Source: Agelaius tricolor (lineage: Eukaryota; Chordata; Aves; Passeriformes; Icteridae). From it: a stretch of 64,000 nt of DNA. The stretch's first letter is position 1, and each line of letters opens with the position of its first letter. The stretch is from contig JALJCS010000015.1 of assembly GCA_023055355.1 (NCBI GenBank), forward strand, positions 18,775,516 to 18,839,515. The letters are read 5' to 3'. The notes under the pieces were generated by a model. The model had not been told where the DNA came from, ran no database searches, and saw only the letters and a program-made list of their open reading frames with translations. Below are positions 49,321-61,263 of this stretch, in pieces. The position numbers and the translations under genes were made by a program.

Positions 49321-51054
49321 CAGGACAAAGCCAGACACCTTTATTTTCTCCCCAGTCTTTAAGATGTGCAACTGAATCTGCACAGAATCCTGTGGAACCT
49401 CCAGCTTCCCCCTCAGTTTTGTTCACAGGACTGCAATTCCAGTGGATTTCCACCTAGGGAAGGCTCCAGCATTCCACACCACCACCCTCCCCCAAAAGCA
49501 AAGTGAAAACACCCCAAAGTATTGCACAGTTTTGTTCACAGGGCACAGACAAGAAATGGATCCCTCAGAGCCTTCAGCCACCCCATGGAACAGAAACTGA
49601 TGGAGCTGGGACCAGGATGCCACGGAGAGATGGAGAAGCAGGGCACTGAGAAAGGAAACAGCTCCTGCAGGGCACAAAGGCTGGAATGCAGGGCTCTGAG
49701 CTGCTGGAGGTGGGACAGGTCACCAGTGCCACTGGCTGAGCAAAAGCAAGAACAGGACAATTTTAAGGCAAGTCCCAAAACAGGGAGCTATTTACTTTCT
49801 AGGCACGATTTCAAGCTATGCATCATGGCTCCTGCTTTATCCTTTACATGGTCAGTAATTTATAGGTTAACAATAATACAAAAAATAGTCTAAATGTCAT
49901 TTTCAAAGAATCAACTTTTAGCTGGATTTGTATTACTTGCAGCTTGTATTTCATTACTTGCAGATTTATGAACATTTTTAGCACTACTGTTGTTTGTCAG
50001 GCCCACATAAAGCAGTTCTAGATCTATATTGCTCTCATTTCTTCAAAGTGGTTTTGGTTGGAAATGGTTAAATTCAAAAGAATATTGCAGATGTTTCTAC
50101 ATTTAAGATGTGCTGTACTTGAGAAAGGAGGGAAGTTGCCCCTTTCTCTGCTGTCTTTGCCCAAGGGATCAGGAAGGAGCTTTCCCTCTATGAAAGGTGT
50201 GTTCAGTAAAAAAGGGGCAGAGCAAGACCCTACAAGGACAAAGTATTTGCAGTGAATGACCCCCAGTTTGTCCACTCACTGTCACCTCACACAGCAGGAC
50301 ACTGGTCCCACTCATCCCTGTGCAGTCCACACCTGAGTTCCTCTGCAACCAAAGCAGGAGGAACTGGAAATGCACATCCCAGGGCAGGATCTGGCCCCCA
50401 GCCAGGTTACAGGTGAAAATTCAGCCTTTCCCCAAATGCCAGATGGGATGGGCACTGCCAAGCACAGGCCATGCTTTAGGGCAGGGTGTGACAGTGCTGG
50501 GCACCAGTCCTGGGCACCACCTGCACATGAGGAGTGTGTGGGACACACAGGGACAGCTCTGCTTATCAGGACAAGCTGAAAGAGAATGGAGAACTGAACA
50601 AAGCACAATTCCCTGAAATCTGGACTGACAAGGAAGGCTGTGTCTCACTGGAGATCAACTTCCACCAGAAGGCTCCTCCTAATGATTGACAACTGCATCC
50701 AAGGACTTAGACTCATTATAAAAACACACAGGTAATTCCCCAGACATTTATCAAATAAAAAGGGTTTAACAAAAAAATGGGGAAGTAATCTCAGAAAATA
50801 AATTACAGTAGCATGACAACATTTGGCTTCTTTAGTGTGACCACGTGCTTATCCTGCTGTGAAGATCATGGCAGATCCAGTTCCTGTCTCAGAATTAATG
50901 AGATGTCTGTGACAAATAAACGTAGAAAACTCTGCTTGCTACAAGCAAATGTCTGATATCAGTTTCACCTGGTCACAGATTATATGTAGACAGCCTTCTC
51001 TGGCCCCAAAATAAATACTATATAGGATTCTTGCAAGTTCCAGCATATTTAGAC
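49321..51054 (-). other. ZDHHC7: Probable 3' UTR of ZDHHC7
   Basis: Sequence after the ZDHHC7 stop on the - strand. The first AATAAA seen on that strand is at 49340-49345, which would give a UTR of about 1.7 kb; another is at 49160-49165. No competing gene signal lies within. Confidence 0.4.
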
Positions 51055-51231
51055 TCAAACAGAGAACTCAGGTCCTCCTTTCTTCCCTCGCAGTAGGAGT
51101 CTCCTGATGCGAAATCCTGCGAAGGGGTTGATCCACAGGAGGGAGGGCTGGCCCCCAAAAACAGATTTCATCCCTTCCCAGCGCAGCCTGCGCTCCCACG
51201 TGGGCTTTTCACTCTTCAGTCTCTCAATCTC
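51055..51231 (-). CDS. ZDHHC7: ZDHHC7 coding exon 6 (C-terminal tail)
   Basis: 58 codons plus stop, residues 250-307: [40 protein letters not shown] and a basic, glycine-rich end. It carries the PaCCT-like NPF segment conserved in DHHC enzymes. The acceptor is CATTTGCAG. Confidence 0.96.
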   Translation of the reverse strand, partial: EIERLKSEKPTWERRLRWEGMKSVFGGQPSLLWINPFAGFRIRRLLLRGKKGGPEFSV

Positions 51232-54200
51232 CTGCAAATGAACACAGGCAGGCATGTCCAAGGTTTAGTTTAATCTAATATAAAAACCTGGTTGTAAAAA
51301 ACTGGGCTGGCATTTTTATGGTGCTGTTTCATTGTCTTGTGCCTCAGCTGATTAGTTTCTTACTGTAATTTATTAATTATTAAGGGACGAGTTAGAAAGT
51401 GTTTTAGCCCTGAGGATACAGGGAAGAAGATTTAGAACATAAAATATGCACAAGAAGGTTGATCTATCTCAATCTCTTTCCCCCTCAAGCTAAAAGACAA
51501 AAATCCCAGAAAAGCTGATGGATCCATGTGCAATATCCTGCACTACAAGCTGTTTACTCAACTAATGAAAGCAGACAATAGGGCTCCTGCTCCACAATTA
51601 CTGGAGACAGGATTACTGTCCCAAATGCATTATTTTGATGGTCATTTTTGGTGCTTCCCACTAATGAAGGCTCAATATTTACCAGTTGTTTTGCACTTAC
51701 TCCTCAGTACAGAAATACACTTTCAACCATGAGAAAATATTGAACAGTCACAGGATTCAATTTCCTTATGTTTCCAAGCAATTATTCTCTGCAGGTGTGA
51801 CACTGCAGATCTAAGGACAAGGGAGCCAATGGCCCAAACTCTGTTTTATCCTCTGATAAAATCTATCACAGTGAGGTGACAGAGAATAATTTTCAGTGTA
51901 AACCTGAGAAAAGCAGACACTTCCTGTGGCACCCAGCAGGAATTTGTGCCAGCTGAGAAGGGAAAGTCCAACCTTAACTCAGAAGCTCTGCATTCTTTGT
52001 CATTTCTAAACCAAATTACAAAATGTCAAAAAAGCAAATAGTGCAGGAACTTCTGTTAGAAAGCAACCCCCAGTAAACCATTCCAATCTTGCTCCAAGTG
52101 CAAAACATAAAAATTATGAACGACTGAAGTTTTGCAGCTTTCTCTGAAATAAGAGCCTCTCCTCATGCAAATAAAACCACATCTAATCACATCCTCCCAG
52201 AATAAATTTTACAGAATACAAAAAAGTCAAGGTTTTTACCGTTTCATCATTGCATATTGAGTGGATTTGGGTGCCAAACATGACTGCAGTGAAAGTGAGA
52301 AACAGAAAACCCTCAAGGCACAAGAAGATCATCAGGATCACAGTTACAGGTGGGGAGAAGTCACTGCACTCTGTGAAAATGAAATATTGTAGTTACAAAA
52401 AAAAACCAACAGCAAATTATAGAGCATGTCCTACATGTCTGGCACTTGAAATAATATTTCACATTTAAAACAAACTTCTGATTTTGCAGCAGCTTTGTTT
52501 GCTGATCAAGAAAATAAAGGATTTTATGGAAATAACACTTCTGGCTTCCTATAAAGCACATGGTAACTATTTCTGCAATCCTGCCTCAGGATTTCAAGGC
52601 TACCAAACAAATGTTTGCACATGAGGGGAGTGAAGAACTCAGAACTGAAAATGGGAGAGCAGCTTGGAGCTTCCTGCATGACAGAGACTGCAAAACCATC
52701 CCCACTGTCAGCCCTGACTTGCTAATGCAGATGTTCCACTTGGCTGTCATTGCTTTATTACTCTTTTTATTTTCATTCTCCACAAAAAGTAATCAAGTTG
52801 TGCCTCACACATCTCTGGAGAGCCTCTGATCACCTGATTAACTCAATTATATTTAAACAGGGATAATGTACAGGAAGGTGAATGTTTCAATTGAAACAAA
52901 GTTGTAGGATTCCATCTATTTAATGAAATACTCAGAAAAAAATAAAAACCACATGGATTTCCCAGTTGCTTCATATACCAAAAGCACAAGACCAGAATGA
53001 GCTCTGGCACACAGGAACAGTAAGAAATACAAGCCAGAAGCCTAAATAAAAACTGGGATAGTTCAGGGAATTTCTTTTCTGCAGGAGCCCCACAGCTGAG
53101 CTCCAGTAATGGAAAGAGGGAGAAATCTGTTTAAATTTCAGGTGTCATTCCCAGAACTGAGGTGGGGCACACAGAGCCCAGATTTAGGAGATGCAGTGCT
53201 AAGCTCAGTTTCCTTCCTACTACAGAGGTAGTGAATTACTACTGAGTGTAAAGGGAGTGAGAATGCCCCTGACAGCCTCAGCTCTTGCAGAGAACGACTG
53301 AAGGAAAAGGGGCAAAAACCCAGAAAGGAAAAGGAGAGTGATGGATAAACAGATCTGAAATGTTTTAAGGATATCACTGAAAGATGGGACTAAAATAGGA
53401 ATGCTGTGACTTTTCCCTAATATCTGCTAGATTATGATAATGAAAATTCAGTATTTATGTGCTCACCAGTCCACTGCCCTCGGACACAGGAGAAGAACTG
53501 AAATCCACAGAGTACAAGAGCATGAGCTGAAATTAGGGCTATGTACATCTGCAAACAAGAGACAGCATCATTTCACTCACTGGCACTGCATAAAACAAAG
53601 CACAACTTTGAAGAAGAAAAGTTGAAACAACAGCACAAAATTAAAATTAACATGGGTAGAATTACCTTGCACAGAAGGAACAAACCCACCCAATTTAACA
53701 ACACAATCACGTCCTAAAGCCATTACTCACCAAGCACAAGCTAAATTGTTATAACCAAGGAAAATTCAGACTAAAACCAAGCTGCTGTCGCTGCTCACTT
53801 ACCGTAAACAGAACAAAAAATCTCTGATTTTTCTCCCCCACACAATTGTTCACCCAGGGGCAGTGGTGATCCATCTTTCGGATGCATCGCTTGCAAATAC
53901 TGGAAAAAAGGACAAGAGGCTTCTGCTGAGAAATTGTATTGGAAATGTAGAAACAAGGGCAGCCAGTGGTCACTGGATGATGTGCTGAAATATTTCTTGA
54001 CAAACTGCAGACAGGGCTTTTATTTGCATTTCTTTAAAGAAACTCTTTGTTCCCTCTCACAGCTCAGCTTTTGGTTGTTCCAAAATGGACTGTGGACATA
54101 AAATACTCCTCACAAGAAAACAAATCCAGACCTTCATACACCTGCAGCTCAGAACAAGCAAAGCTTCACCTCTCTCTCATTCAGTATTAAAAAGACCCTT

Positions 54201-57200
54201 TCCCTTCTGGATAAGTTTTTTAGATAAAATAAATATTTCACTTTTACAGGCTTTCAAGTTGTAAATTTTGTTTGTGGATAAGAAGAAACACAAGAAATTC
54301 TTATCTTCAAGGGAGAAACTGTCACTCTTGAGGTCTCAGCCATAAAATTCTAACTTTATGCAATTAAAATCTCAACTAAAGCACAGCTTAGAGTATCAAA
54401 CCTCACTTCCTCAAGAGAAAACACAAATATTGAAATTATAAGCAGCATTTATCAAGTAGCTACTTGTCCATGAGTTCTTGAACACTCCTGTTCTCTGCTG
54501 GTTCACTTGTTCCTGCCCAGTTTTGAGTCAAGATTATGTCCACAGAAGTCAAAGAAATGCTCCAATAACTCCATTTTACATCTGCCATACAGCAGCAGAG
54601 GGCTCAGTTCTGCAGCCAAATGTGAAGAATTACACACCAAAAATGAAACAGTTGCAACATCTGCTGTAGCTCTTCATAAATCAATAGCTTGAGCAATGCT
54701 GATATTCCATTTTCCCAGCTTTGTACTTAAGACAGCCACACACTCAGTGCTCCAGATTTTCCCACAGAATATCCAGAATATTAAACATTTTCACTTCAGC
54801 AGTCACCAAGCCAAATAAGCCTAAAAAATGCAGGCACTGTTATTGAAAGAAACCCCTTTGTTTTTGGCACAGGCTGATTTAGGTGTGGTATCTACAAGTG
54901 CTGCAGGGACAAACCACAAGGCAAAGCTGGGTGACTCTCACTGGAGAGACAGAAGAGGGAGGTGTGGGGGGAAATCAGTGCTCTGAGGCAGAAAATAATT
55001 GTTAAGTTGTCACATTTGTATGATTCTAAAGGAATTCAGCAGGAGGCAGAACACTCCATGTACAGGTCATGGGGTAGAACCCCAAATGAAGCTGCCTTTG
55101 CTCTGGGCTATCAAAACCCAGCCCCTGCATTCCCCCTGCCTCTTGTTTTGTGGACATGAAAGAGGATTCATCCTGTGCTACAAATGATTTTCTAAATACA
55201 AGTAAAATCCCAATAGATGAACACCACAAGCACTCTCTGGTGCAGGAAAAGTGGGTATCACTCAGGAGGGGGCATTCAGGAGGCTCCTCCAAAGACTTTC
55301 CTTGCTGCCTGCAAGTTCAGCCTCTCATTTCCCTGAGTACCACAACCAGGCAAGGCTCCTGATGTGCCACAGAATCTATGCCAGCACTCCAAAAAGCAAT
55401 ATTAATGTGAAGTGCTGAGTAAAACCCTACCCAGGCTCAACTGAGCTGAGGGCTGGAGGATGTGAGGTGGGCAGGACTCGATTCTGCTCATTCAGAATTT
55501 CTCACAAGCCCACACAGAGCTCTCACAAGAGCTCAGATATCTGGAACCCTGCCTTCATTCCTGATCTGCCACCAACAATCTCACAGCAATGCTTCCAGCA
55601 GTGCTTCTGCCTTCTTCCTAGCCCATCCCTTGGATTTTATTCCTTTTTCTGCAGCAGGAGTTTGGGGAAATCCCTCCTTCAGCTGCACCCAGGGAGAAGC
55701 AAACAGAACAAGCACCTGTGGATGGAGGAAAGTCTCTCCTCCAGGCTGGAACTGCTGCTCCATGGACTCAGGCAGGTGCAATTACAGCTCAGAATGCCAA
55801 AGATAACATTCAGAAAGACACAGCTAAAGACTCAGGAGCAATGGGTGTGGATAACAGATATTCCCTGGGAGCCTGGTGGAAACATCTCAGTGACTTTGTT
55901 CAGAGTAGCAGCTCCCCACACACAAACACAGGCACTCAGAACAGGCAGAAATGATGACAGCTGAGCTCCTTCAGTGGAAATGAAATCCCATTCACTCAGG
56001 ATAGGGCTCTTCCCTGTGCTGAAAATGTTAACTGCTCACTAAAACATCACTTCAGTTGCATCACTTTATTGCAGAGCTGCTTAGCTGTAAATAAAAGGTT
56101 CTTGCTCTTTTCCCCATCACTAATGTGTATTATGAAACTATTTTTCTTCCTTTAAAGAACTTCTGTTGCAGTGTTGCACAACAATTTTCATAACTACATC
56201 CTAAGAGTCTCTTCTGTTAATAATTTACTACTGAAAACATGCACTGTGGCTCTCTCTGAGTGTAAGTATTTCCCAACAGCAACCAACTTCAATTTCCATT
56301 TTCAAGCCTTTTCTATCAGCAAATTGCCACTTTAAATACTTGGGACTAGATCATCCTTTTAATGTCCTTGGAATGGGTTTGCAAACCAATAAAGAAATTG
56401 GCAGCATAATCAAACAAACCTTTTTTCTATTGGGTAAACTCCTGCAGTGATAAATTGAAGGCAAAGAATCAAATTAACAGAAACAGACAATTAAACCAGA
56501 AATCCAGCTGCTGAGAAAAACATGACAGCAGCCTCACAACACCTTCAGGCTCTGGCTTTCTCTTTCAGATATTCTGTGGAGCCAGGGATGCACTGAGCAA
56601 GCCCCAAAATGCCTCCTTTCCCCTAAGGTAAAATATTTGATCAAGGATTAAAACAATTCCTAAGACAGACAAAGCTGGATCCCCTAACAGGTGCTTGGGG
56701 AAAAAAAAAACCCCTTTGAAAATATCAGGTATTTCCTTTATCACAGACATTATCCATCCTTGCTCTGCTTTAAAAATAAATGTTGCTCAAATTCTTGCTC
56801 TAAAGAAGGCATTTGAGCTCCAGGATGTCTGATACACATGACAGAAAAAGAGCTGGAGTATTTCAACAGATGACGTCTTCACTTAGGGCTCCTTCCAAAT
56901 TAGCAAATTCTACCAGGAGCAGGGATGTGGGAAATGCTTTCCATAGATACTTGCAAGGTTTGTGTAGGAATCAACCTCAATATGGGGTGAGGAAATGACT
57001 GAGATCCAGCCCATCTTGGCAGGGGCTGCCAGCTGTCCCCCATGGACACAGAGCCAGGCCCTGTGCACACTGCCCAGCTCTCCTGGATCCCCAGGGATGC
57101 TCTGGGAGCAGCTGTGCTGCCTCACCCCCAGCCACCCTCCAGTGAGCGCTCCTGAGCTGACCAAGCAGCAGCAGCATCCCTGCACAGCAAGGCAGCCCTG

Positions 57201-60200
57201 GGATGTGCACCTGAGCAAAGCCAGCCTGAAGCACACACAAAGCAACTGCAGACCACTCCATCCTCGCCTGTTTATGCAGGGAACTTCTCCCTTCACACTC
57301 CAGATCCAAAATCCCACTCAGAGCTGACAGAAGAACAGGAGCTCCATGCCAAGGCTGAGTATTTATAAATGGGAGCAGCTTCTCAGCCGTAGCACTGAGC
57401 ACTGACACACACATGAGGCTTTTAATTTAGAACCCACAGAGCTCCAGAAGCATCTCAGAGTCCTGACAAGACTCTGCTCTGTTCTTTTGACAGGCACTAA
57501 GGCAGAGATTTCAATTTAGGACTTCTCACAATTCAACACACATCACTCCCCACACCTAGAGAGCCACCAGAAGCATTTGCATCTTTATGTAAGCCCTGAT
57601 TATGCAGGCACAGCTATTTTCAACTGGCACACAATAAACACTACAAAAGCATTTCCACAGGGCCTGGAAACTCCAAAGAATGAGAATTAAAAATATACAT
57701 TTACTATCTCTTCCATAGCATGTTTAGTTCAAATGATCATCATTTCTGACCTTATTCAAATGGATTTTCAGTAAGTGGAAGTGCATTTAACCCATTATTC
57801 GTGCAACTTTGGGAAAATAATCTGCCAATTCACATATAACTTCAAATGCACTGCAAAGAAGACATGACACAAAGTAATCATTTTAAACTACTCTAAATTT
57901 TGTTCATTTAAGGCTGCAGGAGTCACTTCTTAAATCAGCTCCCTCAGAAATTTGAGATTCTTTTCTTTGCCCTACATTACCCACAGCACACACAATAACT
58001 GGAATGATGTACAGAAAAAGATATTTACTGATCAAAATTATTTAAAACACCAGAGCACAGTTATTGTAATAAAATCTTAGAGTTTCTTACTTCTCTCCCC
58101 TCATCCACAGTCATTTTTTGTGCATTTCACTCATAAAATACTCTGCAATGTAGGAATTTGAAAGTTGAGTGGATACCAAAAGAAATTTGTGTGGGGAAAA
58201 AAATGAACAAACATCAGGAATGTTATTCCAGGCCTCCAAATGCAGAACTGTTGAAGGAACTCTGGCATACCTGCAGTGGTGTGCTCGCTCAGGTTTGATA
58301 CTACAGCACTTGGGACATTTGTAGATCACTTCTCCTGGTTTCAGCTGCAAATTATCCATGTATTCTTTAGTGGCATTTCCTTTGGGCACAGCCCCCTGAA
58401 ATCATTTCAATTAGAGGAGAAAAAGCTTCTTAAATGGCATGAGAGCATTTAAAAATACATTTCATAGACTTCATACCAGTACCCTCAGGATAACTGCTGA
58501 AATAAGTTCATTTATTCAAAGCCAGTCTGCTATAAGCCAGAATCAATTCCAAATGAATAAATTACCTCTGCTCGACCTCAAATTCAGCTTTATTCCAGCA
58601 AGGCTCATCCCTGGCCAAGTATCACCTTAATTCTCATAGAATATCCTGTGACCAGCCCACAGAAATGAAGAGGGAGACACATCTTACCCTGCAGGTACAA
58701 GCACTGCCCATCATTTGCTGAGCAGTTACCTTGAATATTTCTTGTGGCATTTGATTAATGGGCCAAGCCACCCACAAAAGTTAAATCAGAACTACTTGAA
58801 AGATGTTATTTCAACTGTCTGAAGCCAGGGTTTAACCACCTGCCCCAAGTTTTTGAGAATTGTAATTTTTCTTTCTAAAATCTTTAGTTTGGACACTGTT
58901 AGCAGGATCAGCACTGCCTTCTTTACTCCTCTTTATTGTGCACCTTTGTGGTAAAGATTTGAAGGAACTGATTCAAAAGAAAAATAATTGATTGGGAAAA
59001 GAAATTAACTTTTAGTGATTAGTTCTCTGATCTGATTATCACAGAGCTGCACCCTGAGATCAGCATCTAAATTTGGATTAGTAAGGAGAAAATAATGGAC
59101 AGCATCATTGTCACCCTGCTCATTTATGGAGATAAAGCCTTATCTGTGAGGGGAAGTGATTGTGAAACAAACTGGGATGTGACAGCCAAGTGCCCTTTCT
59201 GTACAACTGCTCCAGGTCAGCACTTCCTTCACACAGGGAGAGTCCTGTGCACGTCAGCCTAAGCCAACTGCAACACTCTGCAATTAATGCTCATTCAAAA
59301 AAAACCCTGGCAACATCAGCACTTGACACAGACACCTTAAGAACATCTGGGACAGAATTAAGAAGCCAGCAGGAACTCAGATTCCACTGCCAAACACCCC
59401 TCAGCTGAGGCAGGGAGTTTTTGTTACCAATGGCCTGGAATAATAAATTTGTGTTTGTGTTGGCCAGGCCACAGCCCAGGTCCTGTCCCAGGTGAGCTCT
59501 GTGGCTGAGTGGTGCTCACAGGGGCACACAGGGACTCCTTCAGCACTCATGTTGTTCTCCTGAGCTGGATTTTGCAATCTGAACATTCTCACCCCAGTCA
59601 GTGTTTGGTGTAAACATCTCACACTGCCCTATTCACCTGCCACAAGGATCAGAACCTCAGACCATGCTTTCAAGCATTTTGCTGACAAAAATATACTCTA
59701 TTTCAAAAACATCTTTCACAGTCACAGCCCAGCCAGCAACAATCTATTTTTTATAGTTACAAGTGTAAATTTAATTCACATGAGTTTTGAGGCAGTTCAT
59801 TCCTTTCATCTTAGTTTCTATCACACAGTTGTGCCTTCCATTCTGGGAGCCAGCACGAAAGGAATGGAGGAAAAAAGCAGTGACTCATCTCAGTTAGGAT
59901 CATAAAAAACACCACAGGTCTAGAAAGACACCCAGTTTCACCAGCTCATATTTATAAGCAGTAAATCCTTAAACCATTAACTCTCTGAGCTGTCACAGTT
60001 TGTAGAAGTTGTGATATTTCATCACTGGGTGTGGACAGAAGTAAATCAAAGACCTAGAAAATCATTAACTACAACACCCTGCTGTGTTTTTGAATGTTTC
60101 TCTATACACTGCTACTGGTGAAAAATCTCCATTTTTCTCCAAAAATCTGGAGAAAAGAGATGTTTTTCCCAGATTTATTCCCTAAAAATAGTAATAGATT

Positions 60201-61193
60201 TTAGTACAAAATCAACCATTTAATCTCTTGAAACCTTGAGGAGTAAAAGTTCTAAGAAATGAGCACTTTCAAGAGTGTAAGAGTGCTCTTGAATCTGCAC
60301 TCTTACACCTACAATGCTTCAAGGTGTGTTCAGTTTAAATCTCCCTTCCCTCTCCAAATATTCAAAGACAAAAATGCAGGAGTCACATGGGACAGTGGTT
60401 TTTCCATTATGCCAAGTGTGCCTGAGGTTTTGCAGCACATCCACCTCTAAAAGTTCTTTCATGTGTCACAAGTGGGAGCATTTCAAGGGATGCAAAAGGA
60501 TGAAGGTACAAATTTTGATTTTGTATAAATCTGATGAAAAAAAAGTAAGAAAAATGAGGACAGAGAAGACTAAACTTTATTAGCTACTTCAGGACCTGGA
60601 GTAATATTTTACTGGGGTTTTTTTTGAGTCTAACACTTTTATAAATTTTATATTGACTGTTCTATGGCTTCATTAATAGAGTAACAGAAGTAGAGGTACC
60701 ATCCTGATGATAAGAACAGGTATCATCCAAACCTTGAGGGGTTTGAATCTAACACAAATATTTTGAATCTAGCATGGGGATTTTGACTCTAGCACTACTT
60801 TTCCCAGCAGGAGAAGACTTCTCCAAACTTCTGTGCAGATGGATGGGACAACCCAATGGCAAGGAACTCTTGGATACTTACTGGATCAGTCAGCATAGTC
60901 CTCAGGTGTGACGACAGAGCCAGCACTGCCAAGCAGTTAAAGAGAACCCCGTTGATCACGGAGTACCAAAAGTCTTTGGAAGGCAGCAACATGACAAAAG
61001 TCACTACAAAGTCTGCATAGACCACCAGGAGCCAGGTCATGATGGCACAGACCATGCCACAGCCATCCCTGATGAACCAGACCCTGTCAGCCATGTCAGC
61101 CTCTGAGGAGGAGGAGGAGGAGTCGTAGCTGTCATTGTCGGCCAGGAGCGGGTGGTGCTCGACATCGCGGAAACGGTGCCCTGATGACTGCAT
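51055..61193 (-). CDS. ZDHHC7: Palmitoyltransferase ZDHHC7 (complete coding sequence, six coding exons)
   Basis: On the - strand, joining 61193-60882, 58395-58271, 53899-53803, 53548-53467, 52370-52240 and 51231-51055 gives 924 bp, 307 residues plus stop; junctions are GT-AG. The human protein has 308 residues. An acidic poly-Ser stretch (25-30) precedes TM1 (about 47-70) and TM2 (76-97). The Cys-rich DHHC domain (about 112-165) carries KCPKCC...HHCSICKRC and the catalytic DHHC with C159. TM3 and TM4 follow at about 176-197 and 212-236, then DETE and a PaCCT-like NPFAGF near the end. The enzyme transfers palmitate to cysteines of substrates such as steroid receptors, G-alpha subunits and SNAP25 at the Golgi, by auto-acylation of the DHHC cysteine. 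It ends EFSV, a possible PDZ ligand. It is tail-to-tail with HNF4B. ZDHHC3 is the close paralogue, but the N-terminus is that of ZDHHC7. Confidence 0.97.
51232..52239 (-). other. ZDHHC7: ZDHHC7 intron between coding exons 5 and 6
   Basis: 1.0 kb of AT-rich sequence. No repeat or other gene was recognised. Confidence 0.85.
52240..52370 (-). CDS. ZDHHC7: ZDHHC7 coding exon 5 (TM4)
   Basis: It encodes residues 206-249: [44 protein letters not shown]. The hydrophobic middle is TM4 and DETE (with the next exon) is the position of the family's TTxE motif. The donor is ACG|GTAAAA. Confidence 0.96.
52371..53466 (-). other. ZDHHC7: ZDHHC7 intron between coding exons 4 and 5
   Basis: 1.1 kb. No repeat or second gene was recognised. 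Confidence 0.85.
53467..53548 (-). CDS. ZDHHC7: ZDHHC7 coding exon 4 (TM3)
   Basis: It encodes residues 179-205 plus one base: [27 protein letters not shown]. It forms most of TM3 and the lumenal loop. The acceptor is TTGTTTGCAG and the donor GTGAGC. The exon is too short to be noticed without its neighbours. Confidence 0.95.
53549..53802 (-). other. ZDHHC7: ZDHHC7 intron between coding exons 3 and 4
   Basis: 254 bp, the shortest intron of the gene. Nothing else is visible in it. Confidence 0.85.
53803..53899 (-). CDS. ZDHHC7: ZDHHC7 coding exon 3 (DHHC catalytic core)
   Basis: It completes S146 and encodes to T178: [32 protein letters not shown]. It contains the DHHC tetrad at 156-159, where C159 is the acyl-accepting catalytic residue, and the zinc-binding cysteines around it. 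The donor is ACG|GTAAGT. Confidence 0.97.
53900..58270 (-). other. ZDHHC7: ZDHHC7 intron between coding exons 2 and 3
   Basis: 4.4 kb. Open frames on both strands exist but none matches a known protein. No recognisable transposon is seen. Confidence 0.8.
58271..58395 (-). CDS. ZDHHC7: ZDHHC7 coding exon 2 (start of Cys-rich domain)
   Basis: It encodes residues 105-145 plus two bases: [41 protein letters not shown]. It supplies the first zinc ligands (KCPKCC, HHC). The acceptor is GATTTCAG and the donor AG|GTATGC. Confidence 0.96.
58396..60881 (-). other. ZDHHC7: ZDHHC7 intron between coding exons 1 and 2
   Basis: 2.5 kb. It holds a 12-bp inverted repeat at 60275-60308 and no recognised transposon or second gene. 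Confidence 0.85.
60275..60308. repeat. 12-bp inverted repeat, 10-nt loop
   Basis: The arms gtgtaagagtgc (60275-60286) and gcactcttacac (60297-60308) are exact reverse complements. The adjacent tcaagag/ctcttga pair could form an alternative hairpin. Confidence 0.9.
60882..61193 (-). CDS. ZDHHC7: ZDHHC7 coding exon 1 (N-terminus, TM1-TM2)
   Basis: 104 codons, from the ATG at 61193 to P104 before GTAAGT. It begins [17 protein letters not shown], with poly-Ser, then [20 protein letters not shown], and TM2 [20 protein letters not shown]. The start is fixed by alignment with the human protein, which begins at the same point. About 17 bp of 5' UTR (61194-61210) precede it in the same exon. Confidence 0.96.
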
Positions 61194-61232
61194 GGTTTGC
61201 TGGCCTCACCCTGCAGGGACAAGCACAGCACA

Positions 61233-61263
61233 ACCACCATCATCATCATCATCATCATCATCA
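61233..61263. repeat. (ATC)n microsatellite beside the ZDHHC7 acceptor
   Basis: About nine ATC units. On the gene strand these are GAT repeats ending roughly 22 bp before the acceptor at 61211. Confidence 0.95.
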
